Positions 18,036 to 27,012 of a DNA stretch of 64,000 nucleotides are shown here, one piece after another. The number at the start of each line of letters is the position of its first letter. The stretch's first letter is position 1. The notes beneath the pieces were generated by a model that searched no databases, was not told the DNA's origin, and was given only the letters and a program-made list of their open reading frames with translations. The stretch comes from Flavobacterium sp. NG2 (GTDB lineage: Bacteria; Bacteroidota; Bacteroidia; Flavobacteriales; Flavobacteriaceae), in the NCBI RefSeq assembly GCF_034119845.1, contig NZ_CP139420.1, positions 350,001 through 414,000 of the forward strand, in the 5' to 3' direction. Both the position numbers and the translations under genes were made by a program.

Positions 18036-21000
18036 TTAAATTTCCACCACCTCTACAATATCACCTATATAAACTATTATTTTTGCCCCAACTTTATACC
18101 CCATAAGTTCAATCGCTGATTGGTAATTCTCCAACTGTTTTTGATACTTACTATTATGAGCTCCTGTTTTATAATCTAGTAACAATATGATATTGTCATT
18201 TGTTAAAACCATTCTATCAGGCTTTACTAGCCTTCCTTCTTTCTGAATTATCGTTTGTTCATTCATTACAGTATTTCCTTCTACAAAGAACAACTGTAAT
18301 TTATCATGATTAACAACCTCACTAAGTGTTTGCAGCACTACTTCTTTTTGCCCTAAGTGAATCAAACCATTTTCAATAGCTTTCTCAACAGCCAAATCAA
18401 CATCATGTTTTGTTTGCACAAACGAAAGTATCTCGTGAATCACATTACCATATGCAATAGACTCTTGTTGATGTGTACCCCACATTAAGGCTTCGCGTTG
18501 TGCAATTTTTATATTTTTAAAATCCAAAACATGCTCAACAGACGGAATCACTTTGGATGTATCAACATGTCTTTCAACTGGTGAAATTTTACCAGGACTT
18601 CCCCATTCATAATTATTTTTTTCTGGATTAAAATCAGCAAACTGCATTAAATAATGAATAAAAAACGACGACATATTATTTTCTTTCACTTCCCCTTTTG
18701 AGGTAAAGTTTCGATTCGATATAACATATAATTGTTCTTCAGCACGAGTCAATGCAACATATAAAACATTGATATTATCCAATAGATCTTCTTGTTTTTT
18801 TTGATCGTAAACAAATTTTGCTGCTTCTCCAAAACCTTCAACTGCTTTAGTATTATCAATAAGTACTTTGGGCAATCCTAAGGTTTCATCTTCATTTGCA
18901 AGCCACAATTTATCTTTCGGCTTCATCACATAATCTTCTTCAGCAAAAGGAAATATTACCACCGGAAACTCTAAACCTTTCGATTTATGAATGGTCATGA
19001 TACGAACTGCATTATTTCCTTCAGGGGATGGAATACTAAATTTACTGGCGTTTTTATCCCAAAAATTCAAAAAATCAGCAATCCCTGCTTGATTACGGAC
19101 GTCTCGTTCAAGAACGATGTCGAGGAAATATTGCACGTAGGCAGTCCCCACCCCAGCCCTTCCCTGAGGGGAGGGAGACTTTGTAAACTCTTTATCTATA
19201 GACGAATCATCCGAAACAAATAAATGGTCATTATTTGTTTCTAATTCCTCTTCATGTGTCGTTTTCAAATTAGAAAGCAATTCATTCTGAATTTGCAATT
19301 CTTTTCTTATTTTTTCTAATACAAATGAAATGTTTTTTATCACTTGTTCATTCGTAAAACGAATCACTTTGTATCCTAATCCATTTAAAACATTGGTTCG
19401 TTCTTGATCTGATAAAATTTGTTCGGGTGTGAAATGATAGTCCCCATCAACCTCAATAATTAGTCTTTTAGTTAAACAAACAAAATCAACAATATAGTTG
19501 TCTATTAAATGTTGTTGTCTAAACTTACTACCTAATGCTTGATTTTTAAGTTCAGACCATAAAATTTTCTCGGCTACGGTAGGCTCTTTTTGATGTTGAA
19601 TTGCCTTCTCAATTACTAAATGAGAATAGTTTCCACCAGTCAAATATCCTTTTTTAGTAGAAACGTTTGCATTATCAGAATTAGCTCCACTTCTAACATC
19701 AAGCATATCCACATCGCCTCCTCCTCCTTGGGAGAGGGCTGGGGGGAGGATAAACTTTCCAACAATTATCTCGACCGCCTCATACAATGATTTCTTTCGA
19801 ATGTTTTGAAATAAAAGCTGGATCCCAAATGTTTCAAGCCAATTTTCAAAATCAACTTCGTTTTTTAATTCCATTCCAGCGAGAATGAAATCATGGGTTG
19901 GCAACTGGTCTTGGTTGTTTTCGGCTAGGAAATATAAAAAATTAGCTTTAGCCTCTATGTTGGCGTTATTCTTTAAGTATTTTAATAAGTCAATAATGAA
20001 GCGAACCTCAGTCGCATTTTGAATCATTAAAGTTTCAGACGATAGCAAAGGGATTTTTTGTTCTGTCAAATAATTAGCAATCGCGACACCTTGGTCGCGT
20101 TTACGGGTGAGAATTACAATATCCTTATATTCAAAACCAGATTGAAGTACTTTTTCAATGGTTTGATGTGTGGCTTGCAAGTACAAATCAGTTTTATCTA
20201 AGATTTCCTCCTCTTCCTCATCGGATTTTTCAATTTCCGGGATAAAGGATATATTAACATAACCTCCTGTTTTATCGTTTGTTTTTTGATGGCTATGGTT
20301 TTCGTATAAATCTTTATAATCAGGATGCTCAAATTCTGAAGAGAGCATTTTAAAAAAAGCATTATTGAAATTAATCACTTCCGAATAACTACGGTAGTTT
20401 TTATCCAAATGAACTAAATCCTTATCCGGATTATTGAACGGATTCAAATCCTTGCTTAGGTCAATAAATTGTTCGGCTTTTCCACCACGCCAGCGGTATA
20501 TAGATTGTTTTGGGTCACCCACAATCATCAAAGTTCCTTTGTCGCCATAATCATCCTGACCCGAAAGAGCATTATCAATCAGTGGAATCAGGTTTTGCCA
20601 TTGCATTTCGGAGGTGTCTTGAAATTCATCAATAAAAAAATGACGGTATCTTTCTCCCAATCGCTCATAGATAAAAGGAGCGGGTTGATTTTGAATTTGG
20701 TTATGTATAATAGCATTAAATTCGGTAATAGAGAGTACATTTTGTTCTTCTTGAATTTTAGCCAATTCATTACTAACCGTATTTAGTAACGAAAGCGGTG
20801 TGATGTTTTTGAGAAAAGCTTTGTAAAAATCACGCTTTGCAAAATTAGCATAGACAACCGCTAGTTGTTGTAATAGTTCTGGGATAATCGATTCTATTAT
20901 TTCACGGTCTTTTGCCGTTTTGTTAATGGCGATATCCTCAAACTCATGAAAAGTTTTGTTTTTAGGATTGAATTTTCCATCTCGAATACTAACTACATGA

Positions 21001-21794
21001 TTAGGGAAAGTGCCACGAGAAAAAGATTTTAAGTCAATTCCTTTTTGCTCGATTAAGGACAGTACAGTTTCTGCCTGTTTCTGATTCTCTTCTTCTAATT
21101 CTTTACAAATAACATTGAGTTTCTTTTTAATTTCCACAAATTCAACAATATTCTTATCATGAAAATGCAGGATTTCGTTGCGGTGATTTTCGTTGAGCAC
21201 TAATCGTCCAGTATCAAGAATTTCCCGTGAGACATCCCAAGATTTATCATCATCGGTTTTCTCCATTGTAAAATCGATTAGTAACTTGGTCAAGGTTTCG
21301 TCCTCACCTGCTTGTGCTATAATAGCATCCACGGCTTCAATTAATAGATTTTCGGTATCCAAAGTAACTTCGAAAGTCATAGGTAAATTCAAATCGTGCG
21401 CAAAAGCTCTAATAACCTTATGCGTGAATTTATCAATAGTCGAAATATCAAAAGCAGCATAATTATGAATGATGTGCTTGATTATTTGTTGAGATTTGAC
21501 CTTGATTTGAGTTAGTGAGAGCTTGACCTCCCACTCCTTTGTATCTTCGACAAGGTTATTCATCAAGTCTAAAGCTTTTGCTGATGGTTCATCCTTAGCA
21601 AACTCAGACAAACTTCCCACAATACGGGATTTCATTTCATGTACCGCTTTGTTGGTAAATGTTATAGCCAAGATGTTTCTATAAGCGTCATTTTTACGAG
21701 CAGTGAGAATAATTTTGAGGTATTCTTTGACCAGATTATAGGTTTTTCCGGATCCTGCTGAGGCGTCGTATATGGAGAATGAATGTCTTTGCAT
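18036..21794 (-). CDS. AddA-like UvrD helicase/nuclease carrying an internal DUF559 insert
   Basis: 1252 residues from the chosen start. Helicase motifs: Walker A ASAGSGKT (residues 11-18), AITFTNKA, FFIDEFQDTSEMQW, GDPKQSIYRWRGG, LDKNYRS, IMTIHKSKGLEFPVV and NVLYVALTRAEEQLYV. The C-terminal PD-(D/E)XK nuclease has KPDRMV and LLLDYKTG. It likely unwinds and resects DNA ends with the AddB-like protein. Residues 684-884 are an in-frame insert with a DUF559 domain, splitting two contiguous helicase segments (ending VGKFIL and resuming AYVQYFLDIVL). A longer in-frame start at 21863 is rejected: its 23 extra residues are translated hairpin repeat and spacer. Confidence 0.92.
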   Translation of the reverse strand: MQRHSFSIYDASAGSGKTYNLVKEYLKIILTARKNDAYRNILAITFTNKAVHEMKSRIVGSLSEFAKDEPSAKALDLMNNLVEDTKEWEVKLSLTQIKVKSQQIIKHIIHNYAAFDISTIDKFTHKVIRAFAHDLNLPMTFEVTLDTENLLIEAVDAIIAQAGEDETLTKLLIDFTMEKTDDDKSWDVSREILDTGRLVLNENHRNEILHFHDKNIVEFVEIKKKLNVICKELEEENQKQAETVLSLIEQKGIDLKSFSRGTFPNHVVSIRDGKFNPKNKTFHEFEDIAINKTAKDREIIESIIPELLQQLAVVYANFAKRDFYKAFLKNITPLSLLNTVSNELAKIQEEQNVLSITEFNAIIHNQIQNQPAPFIYERLGERYRHFFIDEFQDTSEMQWQNLIPLIDNALSGQDDYGDKGTLMIVGDPKQSIYRWRGGKAEQFIDLSKDLNPFNNPDKDLVHLDKNYRSYSEVINFNNAFFKMLSSEFEHPDYKDLYENHSHQKTNDKTGGYVNISFIPEIEKSDEEEEEILDKTDLYLQATHQTIEKVLQSGFEYKDIVILTRKRDQGVAIANYLTEQKIPLLSSETLMIQNATEVRFIIDLLKYLKNNANIEAKANFLYFLAENNQDQLPTHDFILAGMELKNEVDFENWLETFGIQLLFQNIRKKSLYEAVEIIVGKFILPPALSQGGGGDVDMLDVRSGANSDNANVSTKKGYLTGGNYSHLVIEKAIQHQKEPTVAEKILWSELKNQALGSKFRQQHLIDNYIVDFVCLTKRLIIEVDGDYHFTPEQILSDQERTNVLNGLGYKVIRFTNEQVIKNISFVLEKIRKELQIQNELLSNLKTTHEEELETNNDHLFVSDDSSIDKEFTKSPSPQGRAGVGTAYVQYFLDIVLERDVRNQAGIADFLNFWDKNASKFSIPSPEGNNAVRIMTIHKSKGLEFPVVIFPFAEEDYVMKPKDKLWLANEDETLGLPKVLIDNTKAVEGFGEAAKFVYDQKKQEDLLDNINVLYVALTRAEEQLYVISNRNFTSKGEVKENNMSSFFIHYLMQFADFNPEKNNYEWGSPGKISPVERHVDTSKVIPSVEHVLDFKNIKIAQREALMWGTHQQESIAYGNVIHEILSFVQTKHDVDLAVEKAIENGLIHLGQKEVVLQTLSEVVNHDKLQLFFVEGNTVMNEQTIIQKEGRLVKPDRMVLTNDNIILLLDYKTGAHNSKYQKQLENYQSAIELMGYKVGAKIIVYIGDIVEVVEI
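19143..19750 (-). mobile_element. In-frame DUF559 insertion element inside the AddA-like gene
   Basis: About 603 bp (201 codons) without a stop. The ends are GC-rich imperfect inverted repeats: at 19144 inward, GTCCCCACCCCAGCCCTTCC; from 19751 inward, ATCCTCCCCCCAGCCCTCTC. Each is followed by a small hairpin (CCCTTCCC-TGA-GGGGAGGG type). They are read through as PPALSQGGGG and SPSPQGRAGVG. The core shows DUF559 family features: EKILWSELKN, GSKFRQQHLI, YIVDFVC, LIIEVDGDYH, ER..VLNGLGYKVIRFTNEQV. DUF559 is related to very-short-patch-repair endonucleases, and the apparent Asp/Glu active-site residues (VDF, IIEVDG) are intact. Confidence 0.75.
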
Positions 21795-21823
21795 AACTTT
21801 ATATTGTTGATTACGAAATCTCC

Positions 21824-21887
21824 TAGCCCCAATAGAAGCGAAAATCCTTGTGGGGGCTGGCATTTATGCCCCACAAGATTACTACAC
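21824..21887 (-). repeat. Dispersed hairpin repeat, copy G
   Basis: The stem CTTGTGGGG (21847-21855) pairs with CCCCACAAG (21869-21877). The outer frame TAGCCCCAATAGAAGCG resembles copy C. The loop GGCATAAATGCC and the GGATTT..CTTCTAT flank match copy D at 36242-36333. It lies just upstream of the AddA-like start. Confidence 0.75.
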
Positions 21888-21997
21888 TTGACTTTTATTT
21901 CATCGGAGTTCAGTGAACTTCGTTTGTAGCGGATAGTGAGAAACAGCTTCTGAAAAATCAGAAACTATAAAATTGCGTATATAATGCTTAAAAGTAG

Positions 21998-22005
21998 TAT
22001 TTTTG
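21998..22005 (+). promoter_or_regulatory. -7 element of rbfA, possibly giving a leaderless mRNA
   Basis: TATTTTTG is a perfect TAnnTTTG match and ends only 4 bases before the rbfA ATG (22010). A TTG at 21973-21975 lies 22 bases upstream. Transcription would start at or next to the start codon. Confidence 0.5.
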
Positions 22006-22009
22006 CAGT

Positions 22010-22402
22010 ATGGAAACAAACAGACAGAAAAAAATAGGCGGAGTCATCCAAAAAGATTTGGTTGACATCTTGCAAGGTGAAGTGAGAAAAAACGGGGTTA
22101 CCAATTTGGTGATTTCAGTATCCAAAGTGGCTGTGACTTCTGATTTATCAGTGGCTACAGTATATTTAAGCATCTTTCCTCAGGAGAAAGCGTTAGAAAC
22201 ATTAGCAGCAATAAAATCGAATACTTCTTTGATTAAGCATGATTTAGCACAGCGTGTAAGCAAGCAATTACGCCGTGTTCCTAACTTGGTATTTTTTGTA
22301 GATGATACTTTGGATTACATTGAAAAGATTGATAATGCATTGAAAAATCAAGAAAACCCAATTGAAAACAGAGATTTACTAGACAAAAGAAGACAGTTCT
22401 AA
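22010..22402 (+). CDS. rbfA: Ribosome-binding factor A
   Basis: 130 residues, KH-like fold. Family features are the start RQKKIGGVIQKDLVDIL, then VISVSKVAVTSDLSVATVYLS and the C-terminal LRRVPNLVFFVDDTLDY helix-turn. RbfA binds the 30S precursor and helps mature the 5' end of 16S rRNA, especially in the cold. The next gene begins 3 bp after its stop, indicating co-transcription. Confidence 0.95.
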   Translation: METNRQKKIGGVIQKDLVDILQGEVRKNGVTNLVISVSKVAVTSDLSVATVYLSIFPQEKALETLAAIKSNTSLIKHDLAQRVSKQLRRVPNLVFFVDDTLDYIEKIDNALKNQENPIENRDLLDKRRQF

Positions 22403-22405
22403 CTT

Positions 22406-23605
22406 TTGAATTTTCCGCTTTACATAGCCAAACGCTACATCCGTAGCAATAGTAAAAATAGTGCCATCAATATCATCAACCGCATTGCGAGTATGGGAAT
22501 AATTGTAGGCGCCATGGCTTTGTTTGTGGTACTATCCGTCTTTAGCGGATTGAAAGTTTTTAGCCTTTCGTTTACCAACAACATTGACCCCGATTTAAAA
22601 ATTAGCAGTACACTTGGCAAATCGTTTACAGTAGACAACAATCAGGAAGCACAACTTAAAAAAATTAAAGGAATAGCTTCCTATTCTAAAATTATCGAAG
22701 AACGGGTTTTATTTGTCTATGGAGACAAACAAGAAGTAACCTATTTAAAAGGTGTTGATGATAATTTTACCCAAGTAAATCCAATAAAAGAAACGCTGTA
22801 TAACGGACAATGGTTTGAATACAACACTGCTCAAGTGGTCATAGGCTACGGACTTGCCCAAAAACTCTCCATAGGCTTACTTGATTTCAATACAAATCTG
22901 GAGGTTTTTGTACCAAAACCAGGTCGTGGCGGAATCAATTCCCCAGAAGACGCTTTCAATAAAACCATAATTTACCCGATTGGTATATATGCTATCAATG
23001 AAGATTTAGACTCCAAATATGTTTTCGGAGATTTGCGGATGGCTCAAGATTTACTGGAATATGACAGAAAACAAATTTCAGGTATTGAAATCAAAAAGAA
23101 TACTGATGCTGACGAAGCCTTGATTATCGAACAGCTAAACCAAATTTTTAAAAACAAAGTCACAATAAAAAACAGAGCTCAACTCAATGAGTCGCTGTAT
23201 AAAATGTTAAATACGGAGAATATTGCCGTTTATTTAATTTTTACCCTTGTGATTATAATTGCACTTTTTAACTTAATTGGAGCATTGATTATGATGATCC
23301 TAGATAAAAAAGGAAACTTGAAAACCTTATTTAATTTGGGCGTCGAAATCAGAAGTTTACGCAAGATATTCCTCCTTCAAGGAACTTTGTTGAGTTTCTT
23401 TGGTGGATTAATTGGACTAGCTTTAGGGATTGTTATTGTAATTTTACAGCAACACTTTGAATGGATTATGATTACTCCGACTTTAGCTTATCCAGTCGTT
23501 TTCTCATTGGAAAATGTAGTAATCGTAATGGCAACGATCATCATACTTGGTTTTATCGCTTCTTTGATAGCCAGTAGCAGAGTAAGCGAACGATTACTCG
23601 AGTAA
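22406..23605 (+). CDS. FtsX-like permease, LolC/LolE-type
   Basis: 399 residues. An N-terminal membrane helix after PLYIAKRYIRSNSKNSAINIINRIA precedes a periplasmic MacB-like domain (about 45-265) and three C-terminal helices (about 275-395). This is the LolC/E layout of lipoprotein-releasing ABC permeases; the ATPase is not nearby. The start is TTG at 22406, 3 bp after the rbfA stop. No ATG is available at the family-typical start, so an unusual start and tight translational coupling are likely. Confidence 0.88.
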   Translation: MNFPLYIAKRYIRSNSKNSAINIINRIASMGIIVGAMALFVVLSVFSGLKVFSLSFTNNIDPDLKISSTLGKSFTVDNNQEAQLKKIKGIASYSKIIEERVLFVYGDKQEVTYLKGVDDNFTQVNPIKETLYNGQWFEYNTAQVVIGYGLAQKLSIGLLDFNTNLEVFVPKPGRGGINSPEDAFNKTIIYPIGIYAINEDLDSKYVFGDLRMAQDLLEYDRKQISGIEIKKNTDADEALIIEQLNQIFKNKVTIKNRAQLNESLYKMLNTENIAVYLIFTLVIIIALFNLIGALIMMILDKKGNLKTLFNLGVEIRSLRKIFLLQGTLLSFFGGLIGLALGIVIVILQQHFEWIMITPTLAYPVVFSLENVVIVMATIIILGFIASLIASSRVSERLLE

Positions 23606-23655
23606 CAATCTAACACCCTATTAACGGAATACCGCCAAAAAATAACTCAAAAAAA

Positions 23656-23678
23656 AAGCTGCCTTAAAGACAGCTTTT
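23656..23678. terminator. Terminator between convergent permease and accC genes
   Basis: Stem AAAAGCTG / CAGCTTTT with inner CTT/AAG pairing and T-runs on both strands; usable in both directions. Confidence 0.7.
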
Positions 23679-23693
23679 ATTGTTATTTTACTA

Positions 23694-25040
23694 TTATTGA
23701 GGATCCCTCATTTTGAAAGTATCCATAAATGCAGTTGTATAATTTCCTGCGATATAATCTGGTTCATCCATTAATTGTCTATGGAAAGGAATAGTTGTTT
23801 TGATTCCTTCGATTACAAATTCATCCAAAGCTCTACGCATTTTACTAATAGCTTCTTCACGTGTTTGTGCAGTAGTTATCAACTTAGCAATCATAGAGTC
23901 ATAATTTGGTGGAATGGTGTAACCTGAATACACATGAGTATCTAAACGCACTCCATGACCTCCTGGCATATGCAAAGTGGTAATTTTTCCTGGAGAAGGT
24001 CTAAATTCATTAAACGGGTCTTCAGCATTAATACGACACTCAATAGCATGCAATTGTGGCAAATAATTTTTACCCGAAATTGGCACACCAGCAGCAACTA
24101 ATATTTGCTCACGAATCAAATCGTAATCAATTACTTGCTCAGTAATTGGGTGCTCTACTTGGATACGAGTATTCATTTCCATAAAGTAGAAATTACGGTG
24201 CTTATCTACCAAGAATTCAACTGTTCCTGCACCTTCGTATTTGATATACTCAGCAGCTTTCACAGCAGCTTCTCCCATTGCTTGACGCAATTCGTCAGTC
24301 ATAAAAGGAGAAGGAGTTTCTTCTGTTAATTTTTGGTGACGTCTTTGTACAGAACAATCTCTTTCTGAAAGATGACAGGCTTTACCGTAAGAATCACCTA
24401 CGATTTGAATTTCGATATGACGAGGTTCTTCGATTAATTTCTCAAGATACATTCCGTCATTACCAAAAGCAGCAGCAGACTCTTGACGAGCACCTTCCCA
24501 AGCTTTTAATAAATCTTCTTCTTTCCAAACTGCACGCATTCCTTTACCTCCACCACCAGCAGTAGCTTTAAGCATTACAGGAAAACCAAATTCTTTAGCA
24601 AGTTGCAAAGCTTGTTCGTAAGATTCTAAGATTCCAACTGAACCAGGTACACAAGGAACCCCCGCTTCAATCATAGTTGATTTAGCCGAAGCTTTATCCC
24701 CCATACGGTCAATCATTTCAGGAGCAGCACCAATAAATTTGATTCCGTGCTCTTGACAAATTTTAGAAAACTTAGAGTTTTCAGATAAAAATCCGTATCC
24801 TGGATGAATTGCATCTGCATTTGTAATTTCTGCAGCGGCAATAATATTTGACATTTTCAAATAGGACAAGTTACTTGGTGGTGGTCCAATACAAACCGCT
24901 TCATCAGCAAACCTTACGTGTAAACTCTCAGCATCAGCAGTAGAGTAAACAGCAACTGTTTTAATGCCCATTTCTTTGCAAGTTCTAATTACACGAAGTG
25001 CAATTTCTCCCCTATTTGCAATTAATATTTTTTTAAACAT
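23694..25040 (-). CDS. accC: Acetyl-CoA carboxylase, biotin carboxylase subunit
   Basis: 448 residues from [14 protein letters not shown]. An in-frame start 10 codons upstream (25070) is rejected because the family begins at this motif. ATP-grasp features are the glycine loop [26 protein letters not shown] and [13 protein letters not shown]. It carboxylates the biotin on AccB, the first step of malonyl-CoA formation. It is last in the fabH-accB-accC block. The carboxyltransferase genes are elsewhere. Confidence 0.97.
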   Translation of the reverse strand: MFKKILIANRGEIALRVIRTCKEMGIKTVAVYSTADAESLHVRFADEAVCIGPPPSNLSYLKMSNIIAAAEITNADAIHPGYGFLSENSKFSKICQEHGIKFIGAAPEMIDRMGDKASAKSTMIEAGVPCVPGSVGILESYEQALQLAKEFGFPVMLKATAGGGGKGMRAVWKEEDLLKAWEGARQESAAAFGNDGMYLEKLIEEPRHIEIQIVGDSYGKACHLSERDCSVQRRHQKLTEETPSPFMTDELRQAMGEAAVKAAEYIKYEGAGTVEFLVDKHRNFYFMEMNTRIQVEHPITEQVIDYDLIREQILVAAGVPISGKNYLPQLHAIECRINAEDPFNEFRPSPGKITTLHMPGGHGVRLDTHVYSGYTIPPNYDSMIAKLITTAQTREEAISKMRRALDEFVIEGIKTTIPFHRQLMDEPDYIAGNYTTAFMDTFKMRDPQ

Positions 25041-25060
25041 CTTCTTTATATTAAAAATTA

Positions 25061-25120
25061 CAAATTCCAATCTCCAAATTCCAATCTATTGGATTTTGTG
25101 ATTTGTCTATTGGAATTTTT
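25061..25120. repeat. AAATTCCAAT repeat in the accB-accC gap
   Basis: Two direct copies of CAAATTCCAATCT (25061-25073, 25075-25087) are followed by inverted TATTGGA/ATTGGAATTT copies up to 25120. They could fold into a hairpin between the two co-transcribed genes. It is a degenerate flavobacterial spacer repeat. Confidence 0.65.
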
Positions 25121-25126
25121 AAAAAA

Positions 25127-25606
25127 TTATGATGGGTCAACTAAGAATAATGGTTGGTCAAATTCTACTGGAGACATATCGTCAACCAATATTTTTACAA
25201 TTTTACCTGAAACTTCTGATTCAATTTCATTAAATAATTTCATTGCTTCAATCACACAAAGTACATCTCCTTTTGCAATAGTATTACCTACTTCAGCAAA
25301 AACTGGTTTGTCTGGAGATGGCTTTCTATAGAAAGTACCAATAATTGGTGATTTGATAGTAATATATTTAGACTCTTCAACCGCTGGCGCAGCAACAACT
25401 GGTGCAGCCGGTGCTACTGGTGCAGCTGCTGGCACTACTGCTTGCTGTACTTGTGCTTGAGGCGCTTGCTGGATGTAAGTTGCTTCTGTATTGTTTTCAA
25501 TTGTAGTTCTAATGGTGATTTTCACATCATCCATTTCTAATTTAACTTCCGCAACACCTGTATTTGAAACAAATTTGATTAGGTTCTGAATTTCTTTTAA
25601 ATCCAT
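25127..25606 (-). CDS. accB: Acetyl-CoA carboxylase, biotin carboxyl carrier protein
   Basis: 159 residues. An N-terminal helical segment is followed by a long Ala/Pro/Gln-rich flexible linker (about 50-80) and a C-terminal biotinyl domain with the [13 protein letters not shown] biotinylation motif. It shuttles carboxyl groups between AccC and the carboxyltransferase. It lies between fabH (25-bp gap) and accC. Confidence 0.97.
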   Translation of the reverse strand: MDLKEIQNLIKFVSNTGVAEVKLEMDDVKITIRTTIENNTEATYIQQAPQAQVQQAVVPAAAPVAPAAPVVAAPAVEESKYITIKSPIIGTFYRKPSPDKPVFAEVGNTIAKGDVLCVIEAMKLFNEIESEVSGKIVKILVDDMSPVEFDQPLFLVDPS

Positions 25607-25630
25607 AATTGGTCTATTTTTAGTTTAAAT

Positions 25631-26629
25631 TTATTTTTTGTCGTATGCCCATTTTAAATAAACAGACCCCCAAGTGAATCCTCCACCGAAGGCTGCGAAT
25701 ATAATAGTATCTCCTTTTTTAAACAAATGTTCAAAATCACTGATAACTAAAGGTAAGGTTGCTGAAGTCGTATTACCATATCTTTCGATATTCATCAACA
25801 CCTTTGATTCTTCTAAATTCATTCTACTTGCTGTAGCGTCAATAATCCTTCTGTTAGCTTGGTGTGGAATTAACCAATCAACATCATCATTAGTTAGGCT
25901 ATTTCTTTTTAGGATTTGCTCACTAGCATCAGCCATATTAGTCACAGCATATTTGAAAACGGTTTTCCCGTCTTGCATAATATTGTGTCTGTTATCTGTT
26001 ACTGTTTGGATTGTAGTTGGAACCAAAGAACCTCCTGCAGGTATTCTAAGGAAATCACGTCCTACACCATCACTTCTTAAATATTCATCTTGCAAACCTA
26101 AACCTTCGAAATTTGGCTCAAATAAAACAGCTCCAGCACCATCACCAAAGATAATACAAGTTGTTCTATCTGTATAATCTACAATCGAAGACATTTTGTC
26201 TGCACCAATTAAAAGTACTTTTTTATATCTTCCTGATTCAATGTAAGCCGCTGCAGTAGACATTCCGTATAAAAAACTAGAACAAGCAGCCTGTAAATCG
26301 TAAGCAAAAGCATTTGTTGCACCAATCTCAGTCGCTACATAAGCCCCTGTGGCCGCAACTGGCATATCTGGAGTTGCAGTAGCCATAATTATCATATCAA
26401 TTTCTAGAGGATCTATATTTCCTTTAGCTATTAAATCTTGCGCTGCTTTTATTGCTAAAAATGAAGTCCCTTTATCTGTGTCCTTAAGGATTCTTCTTTC
26501 TTTAATTCCTGTACGAGAGGTAATCCACTCGTCATTAGTATCTACCATTGTCTCTAAAACTTTGTTCGAAAGAACAAAATCTGGAACATAAGCTCCAACA
26601 GCGGTAATTGCGGCGGTCATTTTTTTCAT
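25631..26629 (-). CDS. fabH: 3-oxoacyl-ACP synthase III
   Basis: 332 residues. The thiolase-fold triad is visible: Cys in QAACSSFLYG, His in WLIPHQANRRIID and Asn in YGNTTSATLP. It starts fatty-acid synthesis by condensing acyl-CoA (often branched in flavobacteria) with malonyl-ACP. It follows a terminator after rpmF, so it likely starts the fabH-accB-accC transcript. A CAAATG-N4-CATTTG palindrome lies 21-36 bp upstream. A second ATG three codons in is possible. Confidence 0.97.
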   Translation of the reverse strand: MKKMTAAITAVGAYVPDFVLSNKVLETMVDTNDEWITSRTGIKERRILKDTDKGTSFLAIKAAQDLIAKGNIDPLEIDMIIMATATPDMPVAATGAYVATEIGATNAFAYDLQAACSSFLYGMSTAAAYIESGRYKKVLLIGADKMSSIVDYTDRTTCIIFGDGAGAVLFEPNFEGLGLQDEYLRSDGVGRDFLRIPAGGSLVPTTIQTVTDNRHNIMQDGKTVFKYAVTNMADASEQILKRNSLTNDDVDWLIPHQANRRIIDATASRMNLEESKVLMNIERYGNTTSATLPLVISDFEHLFKKGDTIIFAAFGGGFTWGSVYLKWAYDKK

Positions 26630-26649
26630 TTTATCTGACTATTTTTCTC

Positions 26650-26665
26650 CAAATGACAACATTTG
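26650..26665. promoter_or_regulatory. Palindrome upstream of fabH (candidate operator)
   Basis: CAAATG-ACAA-CATTTG, a perfect six-base inverted repeat 21-36 bp upstream of the fabH ATG, in the leader/promoter region of the fatty-acid block. No regulator is identified. Confidence 0.35.
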
Positions 26666-26759
26666 AAAAAACGTTTAAAAGGGGTTGAAAATTACAAAAA
26701 AAAAATTAAACCCGTTGTTTTCGAACTTCTTATTTAAGGAAAATTATAAACAACAAAAA

Positions 26760-26779
26760 AACTCTCACAAGTGAGAGTT
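26760..26779 (-). terminator. Terminator downstream of rpmF
   Basis: Perfect nine-base stem AACTCTCAC/GTGAGAGTT with a two-base loop, followed on the minus strand by a T run. It separates the pdxA-DUF177-rpmF transcript from fabH. Confidence 0.8.
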
Positions 26780-26805
26780 CATATATCATCTATAAAGAAA
26801 ATGCA

Positions 26806-27003
26806 TTAAGCAAAAGTAGCTTCTGACTTATCAATAACAACTTGCCCTCTGTAATACATTTTACCTTCATGCCAGTAAGCTCTGTGGTATAAATGTGCTT
26901 CTCCTGTAATAGGACAAGTAGCGATTTGTGCTACTGTAGCTTTATAATGTGTTCTTCTCTTATCTCTTCTTGTTTTCGAGATTTTTCTTTTAGGATGTGC
27001 CAT
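26806..27003 (-). CDS. rpmF: 50S ribosomal protein L32
   Basis: 65 residues, [20 protein letters not shown] start and a [14 protein letters not shown] core, the flavobacterial L32 form with a single Cys in place of the zinc-binding Cys pairs. It is a large-subunit protein near the peptidyl-transferase exit. It lies 9 bp after the DUF177 gene, the widely conserved yceD-rpmF pair. Confidence 0.97.
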   Translation of the reverse strand: MAHPKRKISKTRRDKRRTHYKATVAQIATCPITGEAHLYHRAYWHEGKMYYRGQVVIDKSEATFA

Positions 27004-27012
27004 TTTACTATA

